64,000 bases of DNA from Sphingobacterium sp. N143 (GTDB lineage: Bacteria > Bacteroidota > Bacteroidia > Sphingobacteriales > Sphingobacteriaceae), in assembly GCF_030325625.1 (NCBI RefSeq), contig NZ_JACAIS010000006.1:248001-312000 (forward strand), in the 5' to 3' direction. This document shows positions 1 through 7,624 of the stretch, piece after piece. A model generated the notes under the pieces. The model was given only the letters and a program-made list of their open reading frames with translations. It had not been told where the DNA came from and searched no databases. Numbering within the stretch: the stretch's first letter is position 1; each line of letters opens with the position of its first letter. Position numbers and translations under genes: made by a program.

Positions 1-498
1 ATCGTCCATCACTCTTTTTAAATTCAATGGCTTCAATGATAATCCGTCCTGCAATGTCAAGCCTGTAGCATTGACCCTAAATAATGGATAAGATAAGGGC
101 TTTTCGCTCCATTCGAGCACAAAATGGTATCCATCCACGATCTTTTGATAGTCATCGGTCTTAATGATCAAAATATTATGAAAGGTTTGATCCGGCTTGA
201 CATTGGCTGGATCTGGCGAAAAGCCTTTAGCCTTATAGGTAGCAATAAATTTGTAATAATGATACTTGCCATTTATCGGGTTAAATATCAATTCCCGACT
301 GTTATTTTGCTTGATCAAGCCTGAGAAATTTTCCTCAAAATCATCCAGCAATTCGTAATTAAAATCAGTATTGATCTTATTGGCGACTAGTACATAAGTC
401 TTTTCATCTTTCCCGGAACGATCTCCCTTCGCTTGATTTTGAGCAACGGCCGAATAGCAGGTGAACAAGCCTAACAATAGGACTACTAAATATCTCAT
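1..498 (-). CDS. Exported hypothetical protein, C-terminus beyond window
   Basis: An open frame of 166 codons runs from an ATG at 498 off the left edge without a stop. The first 20 or so residues form a signal peptide (hydrophobic LVVLLLGLFTCYSAVAQ, with a likely signal peptidase I cut after AVA), so the product is probably periplasmic or outer-membrane attached. The mature part is charged, then beta-rich (for example NGKYHYYKFIATYKAKG and DGYHFVLEW). I do not recognise the family. A second small minus-strand frame ends 13 bp upstream of this start, so the two may share a transcript. Confidence 0.7.
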   Translation of the reverse strand, partial: MRYLVVLLLGLFTCYSAVAQNQAKGDRSGKDEKTYVLVANKINTDFNYELLDDFEENFSGLIKQNNSRELIFNPINGKYHYYKFIATYKAKGFSPDPANVKPDQTFHNILIIKTDDYQKIVDGYHFVLEWSEKPLSYPLFRVNATGLTLQDGLSLKPLNLKRVMDD

Positions 499-510
499 AA
501 ATCTAATTTA

Positions 511-741
511 TTAAAATTCGTGTAATATTAGCAAAAATTCCTCCGCGAGCGTATGCATTCCTTTCAACAACGAGAGGTCTCTTTCTTCGTTCATATCCGT
601 TTCTTTTTCATGTTCATCTATTTTGGAAGGTTTTTCCTTGTCCAGCTGATTGTCGGACAAATATGCTATCCCGCCCAGGATCACCAGAAGCGATAGCCAT
701 ATCCACCCGCTTTTAGACGAGGCTACGTTTGATTGGAGGCG
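511..741 (-). pseudogene. Small single-helix membrane protein, 5' end missing
   Basis: The frame ending at the TAA at 511-513 reads convincingly as protein from about 715 onward: a transmembrane helix (GWIWLSLLVILGGIAYL) followed by a strongly charged tail rich in Glu, Asp and Lys and ending LLILHEF. Upstream the frame stays open to 813 but contains no ATG, GTG or TTG, and its translation loses protein character. The gene therefore seems to have lost its 5' end near 715-740, or it is joined to another frame by a frameshift. Its end is 13 bp from the exported protein to its left. Confidence 0.3.
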
Positions 742-827
742 TACGAGAAAGTAGCAGCTGACGCCCAGGCAGGGTGCTGCACCTAATGGAGGGGCAGGTA
801 TGGAGCCCTGTTTTTAAAGAAGCAAAG

Positions 828-890
828 AAATAATAAAACCCCAACGGGAAATAATAAAACAGCAGAAAGAAATAATAAATGCCACAAATA
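828..890. repeat. Three imperfect 21-bp direct repeats
   Basis: The core AAATAATAAA begins at 828, 849 and 870, that is, exactly every 21 bp, with variable bases between the cores. The block lies directly upstream of the truncated small ORF. A minus-strand reading frame across it gives repeated YYF residues, which I regard as a by-product of the repeat. Confidence 0.5.
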
Positions 891-961
891 ATCAAAGCTA
901 TGGAAGCGTCCTATATACCATGTTATACTCGTTTTTCATGAGATTAACGCGATAATTCATG

Positions 962-1312
962 TTACGAAATGTAAAAATGATGTTCCTGAAATATTTTTCC
1001 ATCACGCCAACGTTGAACTGATATTTGATTTGTATCAATCAAACCAAACGTTTTATGCGTAAATTTATAGTGCCAATTGCTCACGGTCAGATTTTTCTCA
1101 ACGGTAATAGACCGAAGGGCTATAAATTCAATTTGAGCATGCTCTATAAAATGTTCGGTCTCTTTTACAAGGTTATTTAGCCCCACAATACTGGGGTTTG
1201 TGTTATCTGCTGATATTACATCAAGGTGGTAAAATTTATGGAGTGCTTCTAAGAAATTATAACTCTTTATTAACGAGTTGAACTCCATAACGATTTGATC
1301 AAAATTTTCCAT
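962..1312 (-). CDS. SnoaL-like (NTF2-fold) protein
   Basis: This 116-residue protein has the length and pattern of a small SnoaL-like polyketide cyclase or ketosteroid-isomerase-type protein: an amphipathic N-terminal helix (FNSLIKSYNFLEALHKFYHLD), a short helix, then four beta strands ending WRDGKIFQEHHFYIS, the usual 'dGKI..e.yy' end of the NTF2 fold. No catalytic residues can be assigned with certainty. It begins 3 bp after the DoxX-like gene stops, so the two are one transcription unit. Confidence 0.65.
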   Translation of the reverse strand: MENFDQIVMEFNSLIKSYNFLEALHKFYHLDVISADNTNPSIVGLNNLVKETEHFIEHAQIEFIALRSITVEKNLTVSNWHYKFTHKTFGLIDTNQISVQRWRDGKIFQEHHFYIS

Positions 1313-1315
1313 TAT

Positions 1316-1813
1316 TTATTTTTTTAAATTAATTTTCTTCTTTATATCCGGATTGTCGTTGTTTTTATCAATGGAACTAAAATAAACCCAAGAGATAAAA
1401 AGTATTTGAAGGGGTATCCTGTACCAGAGATAAGCAAGTCCATCGCCATCCTGACGGCCGGTTTCAATATTGATATTATTTACAGCTGCATAAATATTCG
1501 CCGGTGTAATCAGAGTCAAAAAGATTATTAAAACCCATCCGGTTATTTTCCTTAATGAAGGGAAGAATAAGGCTACCGCGCAGGCAAACTCAAACAAACC
1601 TGTCAAATAGACTATTTCTGTTTTAAATGGTATTACCGCTGGAATCATTTTCTCCATTCCGACGCTGTATATAACATGTCCAATTGATGTTACAATTAAC
1701 ATAGCTGACATGGCAATCTGCCCCGATTGTTTCCATAAAAATTTCCTTTTGAAAAATTTCAAAACAACAAGTGTCGCAACAAAAACAAAAATTAATGTGA
1801 TCTCTGGCTCCAT
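1316..1813 (-). CDS. DoxX-like integral membrane protein
   Basis: The 165 residues contain four hydrophobic helices (about 7-20, 34-50, 66-84 and 88-108) and a fifth near 132-147. The pattern GHVIYSVGMEKMIPAVIPFKTEIVYLTGLFE is typical of the DoxX/DoxD-like family (a helix, a Pro-rich loop, then GxxE). Members are inner-membrane proteins of mostly unknown function, some linked to redox or thiol stress. It is co-transcribed with the SnoaL-like gene; the AraC gene upstream on the same strand is a plausible regulator. Confidence 0.7.
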   Translation of the reverse strand: MEPEITLIFVFVATLVVLKFFKRKFLWKQSGQIAMSAMLIVTSIGHVIYSVGMEKMIPAVIPFKTEIVYLTGLFEFACAVALFFPSLRKITGWVLIIFLTLITPANIYAAVNNINIETGRQDGDGLAYLWYRIPLQILFISWVYFSSIDKNNDNPDIKKKINLKK

Positions 1814-1932
1814 GAACTATTCAAATTTTGATTGTGAAAAGACCTACTATCCGGTAAGCTTTAAAACTAAGACAAAGATCAGATGAATAGAAACAGATAA
1901 ATTGTACCGAACCGACATTTTTCAGTCTAACG

Positions 1933-2757
1933 TTAGTAAGGATGAGAGTTTAGATGATTTAAGGGGCTTTTTCCTGTAAATTGTCTAAAATGGCGATTGA
2001 AATGAGCTTGATCATAGTATCCGCTATCCAGGGCTATAGAGGTAAGCAAGTCATTCCGATGTATTGAGTTTTTCATATTTTTCAACGCCCGCTCAAATTT
2101 GATAATTTTAAGATACGTTCTCGCAGAGAATCCAGTAAGGGTTTTGAAGTTCCGTTCAAATTGTCGTTCCGAAATATGTGCCCGCTGCACAAGCTCATCT
2201 ACCGTAATTTCGGCCTCGTTAGAATGGATTAATACTATACTTTGTTGCGCCTGTAAGAATTTTTTACTTGGATTCTGAATTTTTGCGCTTAAATAGGTAG
2301 AAATTATTTCGATTCGTTTGTCGAAATGAGCACTTTTCAACATGTCAGATACTAATCTATCTCCTTCTCGTCCCAGCAAGGATAGGATATCAAGGCTGCC
2401 ATTGGTGAGTTCAGTAGCACATATACCGAAAAGTTCGGGCAAAACCCAGGGATAGAACCGGACACCGAAAAACGAAGTCCTATCCGAAAGTACCTGATAA
2501 TTTGTATATGTCTCACTTTGTCCAACAATACTGGCTTGGTGTATAAATGATTGATCTGTACCTGATATCTTGACGTGCTCACCACAATATCTAAATAGAA
2601 ATACTGGTTTTGACGTCGCAATGTAATTATAGGCGTAAGACTCCCCAGGCTCATGGTTAACCTCCACTTGCCAAAAGAAAGCAATGTAATCTCGCAGTTT
2701 ACCCATCGGTTCGGCATATTTAAACATGGTCATTCTTGATTTAGCGGTATACATCAT
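1933..2757 (-). CDS. AraC-family transcriptional regulator
   Basis: The N-terminal half (FKYAEPMGKLRDYIAFFWQ onwards, with SYAYNYIATSKPVFLFRYCG) resembles the DUF6597-type sensor region common in Bacteroidetes AraC regulators. The C-terminal 100 residues hold the two AraC helix-turn-helix motifs: ITVDELVQRAHISERQFERNF and the DSGYYDQAHFNRHFRQFTGKSP signature. The frame can be extended to a TTG at 2832, but the ATG at 2757 (or nearby internal ATGs) fits the family start better. It probably acts on the DoxX/SnoaL operon immediately downstream. Confidence 0.85.
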   Translation of the reverse strand: MMYTAKSRMTMFKYAEPMGKLRDYIAFFWQVEVNHEPGESYAYNYIATSKPVFLFRYCGEHVKISGTDQSFIHQASIVGQSETYTNYQVLSDRTSFFGVRFYPWVLPELFGICATELTNGSLDILSLLGREGDRLVSDMLKSAHFDKRIEIISTYLSAKIQNPSKKFLQAQQSIVLIHSNEAEITVDELVQRAHISERQFERNFKTLTGFSARTYLKIIKFERALKNMKNSIHRNDLLTSIALDSGYYDQAHFNRHFRQFTGKSPLNHLNSHPY

Positions 2758-3138
2758 TATTATACCTCGGTTACCATCATCGTTTAGATAATCCTCAGTT
2801 GAAATATTTATAAATCGCTTTTTCTTACACAACGGCTTACTTTCATATACAGGCTATTTATTATTTCTTAAATTGTTAACCCTACAATTTTTGAGAAGCA
2901 ATACGCTCGGCATTAAGCTATCTTCCCGATGTGTATTTTGTTATCATGTATTGTCTCCTTTATGCTTATTTCAACAATTACCTCTGTTATAAATTTAAGT
3001 AAATTATACTGACTTACAACATATTGAAATAATTACCCCAGCTCTTTGACGCTATTGCAATCTCGTATCCCCCATAATCTACCCGTTTAAATCCGCTATG
3101 ATGCTGATGGCTGCATCATGCCCGTATAGCATAAAACA
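2758..3138. other. Intergenic stretch without a recognised gene
   Basis: This gap separates the AraC gene from the 3' end of the lipoprotein gene. I see no coding frame, RNA gene or strong hairpin. The rightmost part is the 3' flank of the minus-strand operon ending at 3139, and the leftmost part should hold the AraC promoter. Confidence 0.5.
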
Positions 3139-3576
3139 CTACCTCATTGTGTGACGAGCCCGCCAAATGAGGTATAAAAGAGCCGAAAGTATGCTAATTA
3201 CAACGAATAAAGAATCAAACGAAAAGGCCCGCTTATCCGGCATTGTAACCGAATCCAATGAACCTTGTTCCAGTGCATTCTTCTGACGGGCATCTAAAAT
3301 TCCCTCGGCAAGGGTGCTTCGCGATTGCTGCACATACATTCGTCCCCCATGTGCACTCAGCCCACTGTCCGGGCGGAATGACAACAGACTATCCGTCCAA
3401 AAATACCAATAGGTGGATAAGCTGTCCATGTGCTTCTGATGGAAAAGCAGACGCTGCTCTTCATACTGCTTATATGAATTTTCTGATTTTTGTTCACGCT
3501 GAGATTTTTTGCTGTAGATACCACATCCCAACAGTAGAGAAACAGCGATTAAACAAGACACCTGATAGATTTTCAT
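3139..3576 (-). CDS. Small lipoprotein with C-terminal membrane helix
   Basis: The protein (about 145 residues) begins MKIYQVSCLIAVSLLLGCG, a lipoprotein signal with lipobox LLGC. A Gln/Glu/Lys-rich, probably coiled-coil stretch follows (SENSYKQYEEQRLLFHQKHMDSL), then a polar middle and one helix near the C-terminus (FVVISILSALLYLIW). The ATG at 3576 is preferred to the GTG at 3585 because AGGTGA lies just upstream of it as a ribosome binding site. It is the last gene after the CHAP hydrolase. A lipoprotein with a coiled coil behind an endolysin resembles a spanin, but the C-terminal helix and the lack of homology make this only a suggestion. Confidence 0.6.
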   Translation of the reverse strand: MKIYQVSCLIAVSLLLGCGIYSKKSQREQKSENSYKQYEEQRLLFHQKHMDSLSTYWYFWTDSLLSFRPDSGLSAHGGRMYVQQSRSTLAEGILDARQKNALEQGSLDSVTMPDKRAFSFDSLFVVISILSALLYLIWRARHTMR

Positions 3577-3655
3577 TTCTTTCACCTGAATATAATTTGA
3601 TACAATAATTTCAGGCAGACATGTTAAGTCGTGCCTGAAATATTAATTTTAAAAA

Positions 3656-4261
3656 TCAACCAACCCAGTTAGCTATCGCATAGACCGTTGACAGGGGGCG
3701 CCGACGTGATTCCACACGGTCATTACTGTTTCCTTCCACGGTGACCAACACACCACGCTTATATGATTTTACCAGTCCCACATGATGAATACGCCCCAGG
3801 CCAATGCTGTAAATTGCAAATAGATCAGCTGTTTTCACCGCTCCCAAAGAAATTTCACGTGGCTTGTATAATCGACGCTTTGGGAAAAGTGCCGGCGACC
3901 AAGCCGTTCTGGGCGATGGTAGTCCAGCCTGCCCATAACACCAGCTCACAAATGCCGCACACCAGGGATATCCCCCGCCCAGCCCGACGTAAGCAAGATA
4001 TTCCTTCACCCGCAGACCACGATTTTCTCCCCCTTCCTCCCGGACGCCTATTTCGGCTGTCGCTATCCGGAGAATGCTATTGCGCACTTCTCCTTTTGAT
4101 GGCAGATCTAAGCCATCGATCTGCAGGCTTAGCCGGTCAGACTTGCCAACGTATGGTTCATGCATTGCAGTCCTGCTGCTTAAAACAGCATTTTTAACAG
4201 CTGTAGAAAAGCAAAAAGAAAAAGAAAGAATACCGAGAAATAGAGAATAGATTGTTGCCAT
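3656..4261 (-). CDS. CHAP-domain peptidoglycan hydrolase
   Basis: Residues 65-200 are a CHAP (cysteine, histidine amidohydrolase/peptidase) domain. The block IATAEIGVREEGGENRG leads to the nucleophile Cys in YPWCAAFVSWCY (near residue 101), the His is in RIHHVGLVKSY and the polar third residue is in VTVEGNSND. Such enzymes cut peptide bonds or the amide bond of peptidoglycan. The first 22 residues are hydrophobic and could be a signal, but the segment coding them overlaps the upstream membrane-protein gene by 82 bp. An internal Met at residue 33 would give a protein without a signal and almost without overlap. It lies within a membrane protein/hydrolase/lipoprotein set. Confidence 0.85.
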   Translation of the reverse strand: MATIYSLFLGILSFSFCFSTAVKNAVLSSRTAMHEPYVGKSDRLSLQIDGLDLPSKGEVRNSILRIATAEIGVREEGGENRGLRVKEYLAYVGLGGGYPWCAAFVSWCYGQAGLPSPRTAWSPALFPKRRLYKPREISLGAVKTADLFAIYSIGLGRIHHVGLVKSYKRGVLVTVEGNSNDRVESRRRPLSTVYAIANWVG

Positions 4262-4566
4262 GAGCTCAATTGATTAAAATGATAATAAATGTCCTGCCTG
4301 TAGTATTTGAAAGGCTTCCAGAGGTATTCCTGCAGCCAAGTACAGCAGCAGATAAATACCAGGCCTGCCATCAATCCAAAATAAAGTAATGATAAGGCCC
4401 CCAGATCCAATATACCCGCTGCAGGATCCAAAAATTGCAGCGTGCTTCCGACGAATAAGAAAACAATCGCCGATAGCAGACTAATGATAGCGAGCATATA
4501 TTTAGGCTCGACCACCAGCTTTTCATCGGGACCGAACCAGCCCCTTTTGATTTCTACACTGTTCAT
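4180..4566 (-). CDS. Small three-helix membrane protein
   Basis: The 128 residues include three hydrophobic segments (about 24-43, 51-78 and 105-127) separated by short polar loops. The N-terminus (NSVEIKRGWFGPDEKLVVEP) is hydrophilic. Its size and topology, and its position directly before and overlapping a CHAP hydrolase gene, are what a holin would show, but there is no sequence motif that proves this. It belongs to the minus-strand unit that begins with the DUF6266-type genes. Confidence 0.6.
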   Translation of the reverse strand: MNSVEIKRGWFGPDEKLVVEPKYMLAIISLLSAIVFLFVGSTLQFLDPAAGILDLGALSLLYFGLMAGLVFICCCTWLQEYLWKPFKYYRQDIYYHFNQLSSWQQSILYFSVFFLFLFAFLQLLKMLF

Positions 4567-4604
4567 ATCGTTGTGTTTTTAAATGTTAAATAATAAAATA
4601 ATAA

Positions 4605-5144
4605 TCATACACTTCCGAGATACTGACTGCGCGAATACTGAATCCGATCCCGGTCACGGAGCAGTACATACAGGTGCAGTCTAGCCTCCTGCATATAATC
4701 GGGCAGCTCCAGCAGCACACGCGATGCCGAACGGGGCACCAGCGTTTCATTGCGGACAGCGACCCGGCCTTCTTGGTCATAGGCCAGCAGCATGACCTCA
4801 TCATCATGGTTTATCCTTGTGATCTCGCCACCATCGAAGTCTACCCGCAGCATTGCTGCATCCCGAATGATATGGCCGACCGTAATCCCCCGGACAGGTC
4901 CATCGGAGAGCAAGATAAGTGCAGGGTCAACAAACAGATCCGGGTACTCCCCCTTGATGGCATATTTGATGGCATGGGCCATCGCCAGGTTGCGTGCTGT
5001 CAGCCTCTTTTTTGCCTGTCGGACCCGCGGGCCAAATCCTTCTTTGATGATCGAGGCCAGGGGATACAAAAATTGGTTGGCCAGATAGAACCTGCGTTGC
5101 GTCAGCAGCTGCCCCACAGGTTTGTTTTGATTTCTTTGATTCAT
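4605..5144 (-). CDS. DUF6266-like protein (divergent paralogue)
   Basis: The 179 residues align with the following gene product over the middle and end: GFGPRVRQAKKRLTARNLAM corresponds to IGFGQKRADRLTPINYAF, IKGEYPDLFVDPALILLSDG to IQGVYPDLTLDYSKIRLADG, and the end SRSQYLGSV to CRSSYLGEV. It therefore belongs to the DUF6266 family but lacks the Gly-rich N-terminus of the longer copy. Function is unknown. It probably forms an operon with the membrane protein and CHAP genes downstream (38 bp gap). Confidence 0.7.
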   Translation of the reverse strand: MNQRNQNKPVGQLLTQRRFYLANQFLYPLASIIKEGFGPRVRQAKKRLTARNLAMAHAIKYAIKGEYPDLFVDPALILLSDGPVRGITVGHIIRDAAMLRVDFDGGEITRINHDDEVMLLAYDQEGRVAVRNETLVPRSASRVLLELPDYMQEARLHLYVLLRDRDRIQYSRSQYLGSV

Positions 5145-5203
5145 CTATGCTTTTTTGTTTTAATAAATGAAATGCTAACGTCAGTTGTTTAAGACCTAAA
5201 ATT

Positions 5204-5239
5204 GGCTAAGAGCACCAAATGTGCCCTTAGCCCTTTTTT
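5204..5239 (-). terminator. Hairpin terminator between the two DUF6266 genes
   Basis: GGCTAAGAGCAC (5204-5215) pairs with GTGCCCTTAGCC (5221-5232) around a short loop. A run of seven T follows on the plus strand, and the minus-strand side continues with AATTTTAGG. It lies just after the stop of the longer DUF6266 gene, so it may partly separate that gene from the rest of the unit. Confidence 0.6.
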
Positions 5240-5245
5240 TACGCA

Positions 5246-5890
5246 TTAGGCAAGCATAACCTCACCCAGGTAGCTACTTCTGCAGATTTTGGTCTTGGTC
5301 CGGTCCGCCATAAAATACCAGACATGCACCACATCCCCGAGCAGGTGCTCCGGCACCCCAAAGGAGACCCCAGCAGACTGTCTTGTGGGCACCGTTGGCG
5401 AGGTCATAAACTCATCTTTGGACGGATGATAACAGACCAGATACACCAGGTCGTCGTCTTTGGTTTCGTAGACAACGTTATTCTCTGGCGACCAGGACAC
5501 CGTGATCTCGCCAGCATCGAATGCGACGGCTACCGTTCCGCCAGCACCATAGTTTCCATCGGCCAGCCTGATCTTGCTATAATCCAAGGTCAGATCCGGA
5601 TAAACACCCTGGATCGCCTCATCCTGATTGAACTGGAATGCATAGTTGATCGGCGTGAGCCGGTCTGCGCGCTTCTGGCCAAAGCCAATCTTTAGAAAGT
5701 TGTTGATCGGCAGCAGAAAACGCATCAACGTCTTGAAGCGTGCCTGCACGATCAGCTGTGCCTCCGTATGCGGTTTGTTGCTCTTTTTATAGAGTCCTTT
5801 GATGTAATTGATACTCTTCCAACTGGCACCTATCACTGAGCCGGCCTTACCTCGAAAAGCCCCATTTGCTCCATTTACAATTGTTCCCAT
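5246..5890 (-). CDS. DUF6266 family protein
   Basis: This 214-residue protein has the family layout: a Gly-rich N-terminus (NGANGAFRGKAGSVIGASWK), a helical part with HTEAQLIVQARFKTLMRFL, the IGFG...NYAFQFN...YPDLTLDYSKI block, and a beta-rich C-terminal half with ITVSWSPEN and VHVWYFMADR, ending SSYLGEV. The family is confined largely to Bacteroidetes and its role is not known. The Gly-rich N-terminus with repeated GxxG/GKxG is the least variable part. It is followed by a hairpin and then the paralogue, the membrane protein and the CHAP hydrolase. Confidence 0.85.
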   Translation of the reverse strand: MGTIVNGANGAFRGKAGSVIGASWKSINYIKGLYKKSNKPHTEAQLIVQARFKTLMRFLLPINNFLKIGFGQKRADRLTPINYAFQFNQDEAIQGVYPDLTLDYSKIRLADGNYGAGGTVAVAFDAGEITVSWSPENNVVYETKDDDLVYLVCYHPSKDEFMTSPTVPTRQSAGVSFGVPEHLLGDVVHVWYFMADRTKTKICRSSYLGEVMLA

Positions 5891-6440
5891 TTTAAAAAAT
5901 TTAAAGGATTAAAAAATAAATCGCCAAGATTTTTATACCGGTATTTTCGCTTGACAGAACAAACATAAAACATTAATAAACAGAATAATAGATTACAAAA
6001 CAGATTGTCCGGTGCTTGGCCGACGCTGACCTACATCTTGTCCGATGGCCGCCAAATAGCGATGCATTTTTTTGGTTATAAAAGATAATAAGAGCAGCTT
6101 TTATAGTGTCCATTCCTTAGAATAAAGCTGTACGAAAGAGCAGCAAAACAGGGAAATATGGGAGCTGCAGCACAGCAAACAAAACAGGAATAAAACAGCA
6201 AAACAGGATAAACAAATGCACAAAGAAGCACACCAAAGGAAGCCATGACTGTGGATAGCCACAGCCTATACCGCCTTTTGATTAGCCTGCTTATGACCAA
6301 ATTGCGGTATGGAGCCGGCCATGACCTGGATCGCACCCACCAACGACCTAGCTGGATAGGCTCACAGTAGGCCAATGATAGGTGCCGGCCCGCTATACTG
6401 GCAGCCATAGCCTATCGTCGGGGCAAAGAAAGACCATAAA
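5891..6440. other. Long leader or intergenic region upstream of the DUF6266 gene
   Basis: No convincing gene is present. A 110-residue minus-strand frame at 6076-6408 is Cys- and Ser-rich without family resemblance and I reject it. The stretch 6150-6215 holds several copies of AAAACAGG separated by A-rich spacers. The region should include the promoter of the DUF6266 unit. Confidence 0.45.
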
Positions 6441-6481
6441 TGCTGCGAAGCGAAAGCCTAAGGCCAAAACACTTCGCAGCA
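6441..6481 (-). terminator. Hairpin terminator after the HTH gene
   Basis: TGCTGCGAAG (6441-6450) is a perfect inverted copy of CTTCGCAGCA (6472-6481), with a smaller GCCTAAGGC palindrome inside. It starts 8 bp after the HTH gene stop on the minus strand and is followed there by TTTATGG. Confidence 0.6.
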
Positions 6482-6488
6482 ACCTGTA

Positions 6489-6797
6489 CTATCCACCATT
6501 GAGATAGCGTTTGAGCCGGAGCACATCGTCTAGCTTAAAGTACTTTTTTCCGCCTTTATCACGCCGATGTACCTGGATCAAGCCCAGGTTCTGGTACCGC
6601 AGCAGCGTACGGTCCGATACGCCGACCGTATCCTTGACAAAGTCGGTATCACGCAGCTCGGGATCAATATCTTCGGGGGGAAGGCTGTCCAGCACTGCTT
6701 TTTTCAATTTTTGAATTTCATTAAAGAGTAGATGTAGGGTCCTCAGCAGATGAGCATCTGTCTTTCGGCCTGCATTGTTAAAGCATTGTTTTCTCAT
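6489..6797 (-). CDS. MerR-like helix-turn-helix DNA-binding protein
   Basis: The 102-residue protein has an N-terminal helix (LLRTLHLLFNEIQKLKKAVLD) and a C-terminal winged-helix of the excisionase/MerR type: FVKDTVGVSDRTLLRYQNLG, then IQVHRRDKGGKKYFKLDDVLRLKRYL. This arrangement is common in small Bacteroidetes regulators found in mobile or phage-like regions. It lies alone between the sensor-regulator pair and the DUF6266 unit, with its own terminator. Its target is not apparent. Confidence 0.75.
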   Translation of the reverse strand: MRKQCFNNAGRKTDAHLLRTLHLLFNEIQKLKKAVLDSLPPEDIDPELRDTDFVKDTVGVSDRTLLRYQNLGLIQVHRRDKGGKKYFKLDDVLRLKRYLNGG

Positions 6798-6838
6798 ATT
6801 TTTAAAATGGTTAATAGGGTTAATAGGTTACATCGAGG

Positions 6839-7591
6839 TTAGCCTCCAAGGATATTGGAATTAATAAAGTTAAAGAAGTCGGGATACAGTTTTTTGTCGC
6901 CTACGGGGATCTTCTTTTTTGTTCCTTCGGTCATCAGTATGCCATCGGCCCCATAACTGTAAAAAAAGCTATTATTGATAATAAAGCTCTTGTGGCATTG
7001 CATAAACCACTTGACGGGCAACCTTTCTTTGACTTCCTTTAAGGAGCTGTTACAAACCGAGGTCTTATTGCCAATCTGGTGAAAGATAACATGGCCATTG
7101 CTGCTTTCCACGTAGATCACATTCTTCAGCCTCACTTCAGTACGATCGTAACGCACCGGCCCTTTGATCATAAAGTAATGGGAATAATGTTCCAACGAAT
7201 CATGTCCGATAATCGGGATTAGCTTGCCAAGTGCCTCATCCACGCGGCGCAGGGCGGCATAAAATCTACTCTTGGACACCTCTTTGAGCAGTACATCAAC
7301 GACATTGATATCATAGCCCGGATCCTCATATTGCCGATGAGCCGTATAAAGGATCGTTTTTAAATTTGAGCTGGGCAATGTCCGCAGAAAATCAAAGGCG
7401 TTGGTCTTCCCCAGCTCCACGTCGAGGATGATAAAATCCACTTTGTTGGCCCGCAGGAAGATTTTTGCTTCCTGTGGATTGTTAAATGTCCTGACAATAT
7501 CCACATAACTGATCTCCGTCACCATCTCGAGCAGATGATCAATACATGCCTGTTGGTCATCGATGATGACACCAATCCATATTTTGCTCAT
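6839..7591 (-). CDS. LytTR-family response regulator
   Basis: Residues 1-125 form a receiver domain: acidic pair D11-D12, phosphoacceptor D57 in FIILDVELG, T/S near TILYTAH, and a Lys in LLKEV. Residues 140-245 form a LytTR DNA-binding domain (YFMIKGPVRYDRTEVRLKNV; VIYVESSNGHVIFHQ; FMQCHKSFIINNSF; KKKIPVGDKKLY). It partners the histidine kinase upstream (33 bp gap) and would bind direct repeats at a target promoter, perhaps that of the tiny ORFs at the head of this unit. Confidence 0.9.
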   Translation of the reverse strand: MSKIWIGVIIDDQQACIDHLLEMVTEISYVDIVRTFNNPQEAKIFLRANKVDFIILDVELGKTNAFDFLRTLPSSNLKTILYTAHRQYEDPGYDINVVDVLLKEVSKSRFYAALRRVDEALGKLIPIIGHDSLEHYSHYFMIKGPVRYDRTEVRLKNVIYVESSNGHVIFHQIGNKTSVCNSSLKEVKERLPVKWFMQCHKSFIINNSFFYSYGADGILMTEGTKKKIPVGDKKLYPDFFNFINSNILGG

Positions 7592-7624
7592 ATTTATCCG
7601 TTTTTAGTTCATTTATTTCCATTA

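Noticed and set aside
713..895. 60-residue minus-strand frame with repeated YYF
   Set aside because: The repeats come from the 21-bp DNA repeat, and the rest resembles no protein.
4674..5192. 172-residue plus-strand frame opposite the short DUF6266 gene
   Set aside because: It is a shadow of the minus-strand gene, whose protein matches its neighbour.
6076..6408. 110-residue minus-strand frame
   Set aside because: It is rich in Cys, Arg and Trp without family resemblance and lies in the leader of the DUF6266 gene.
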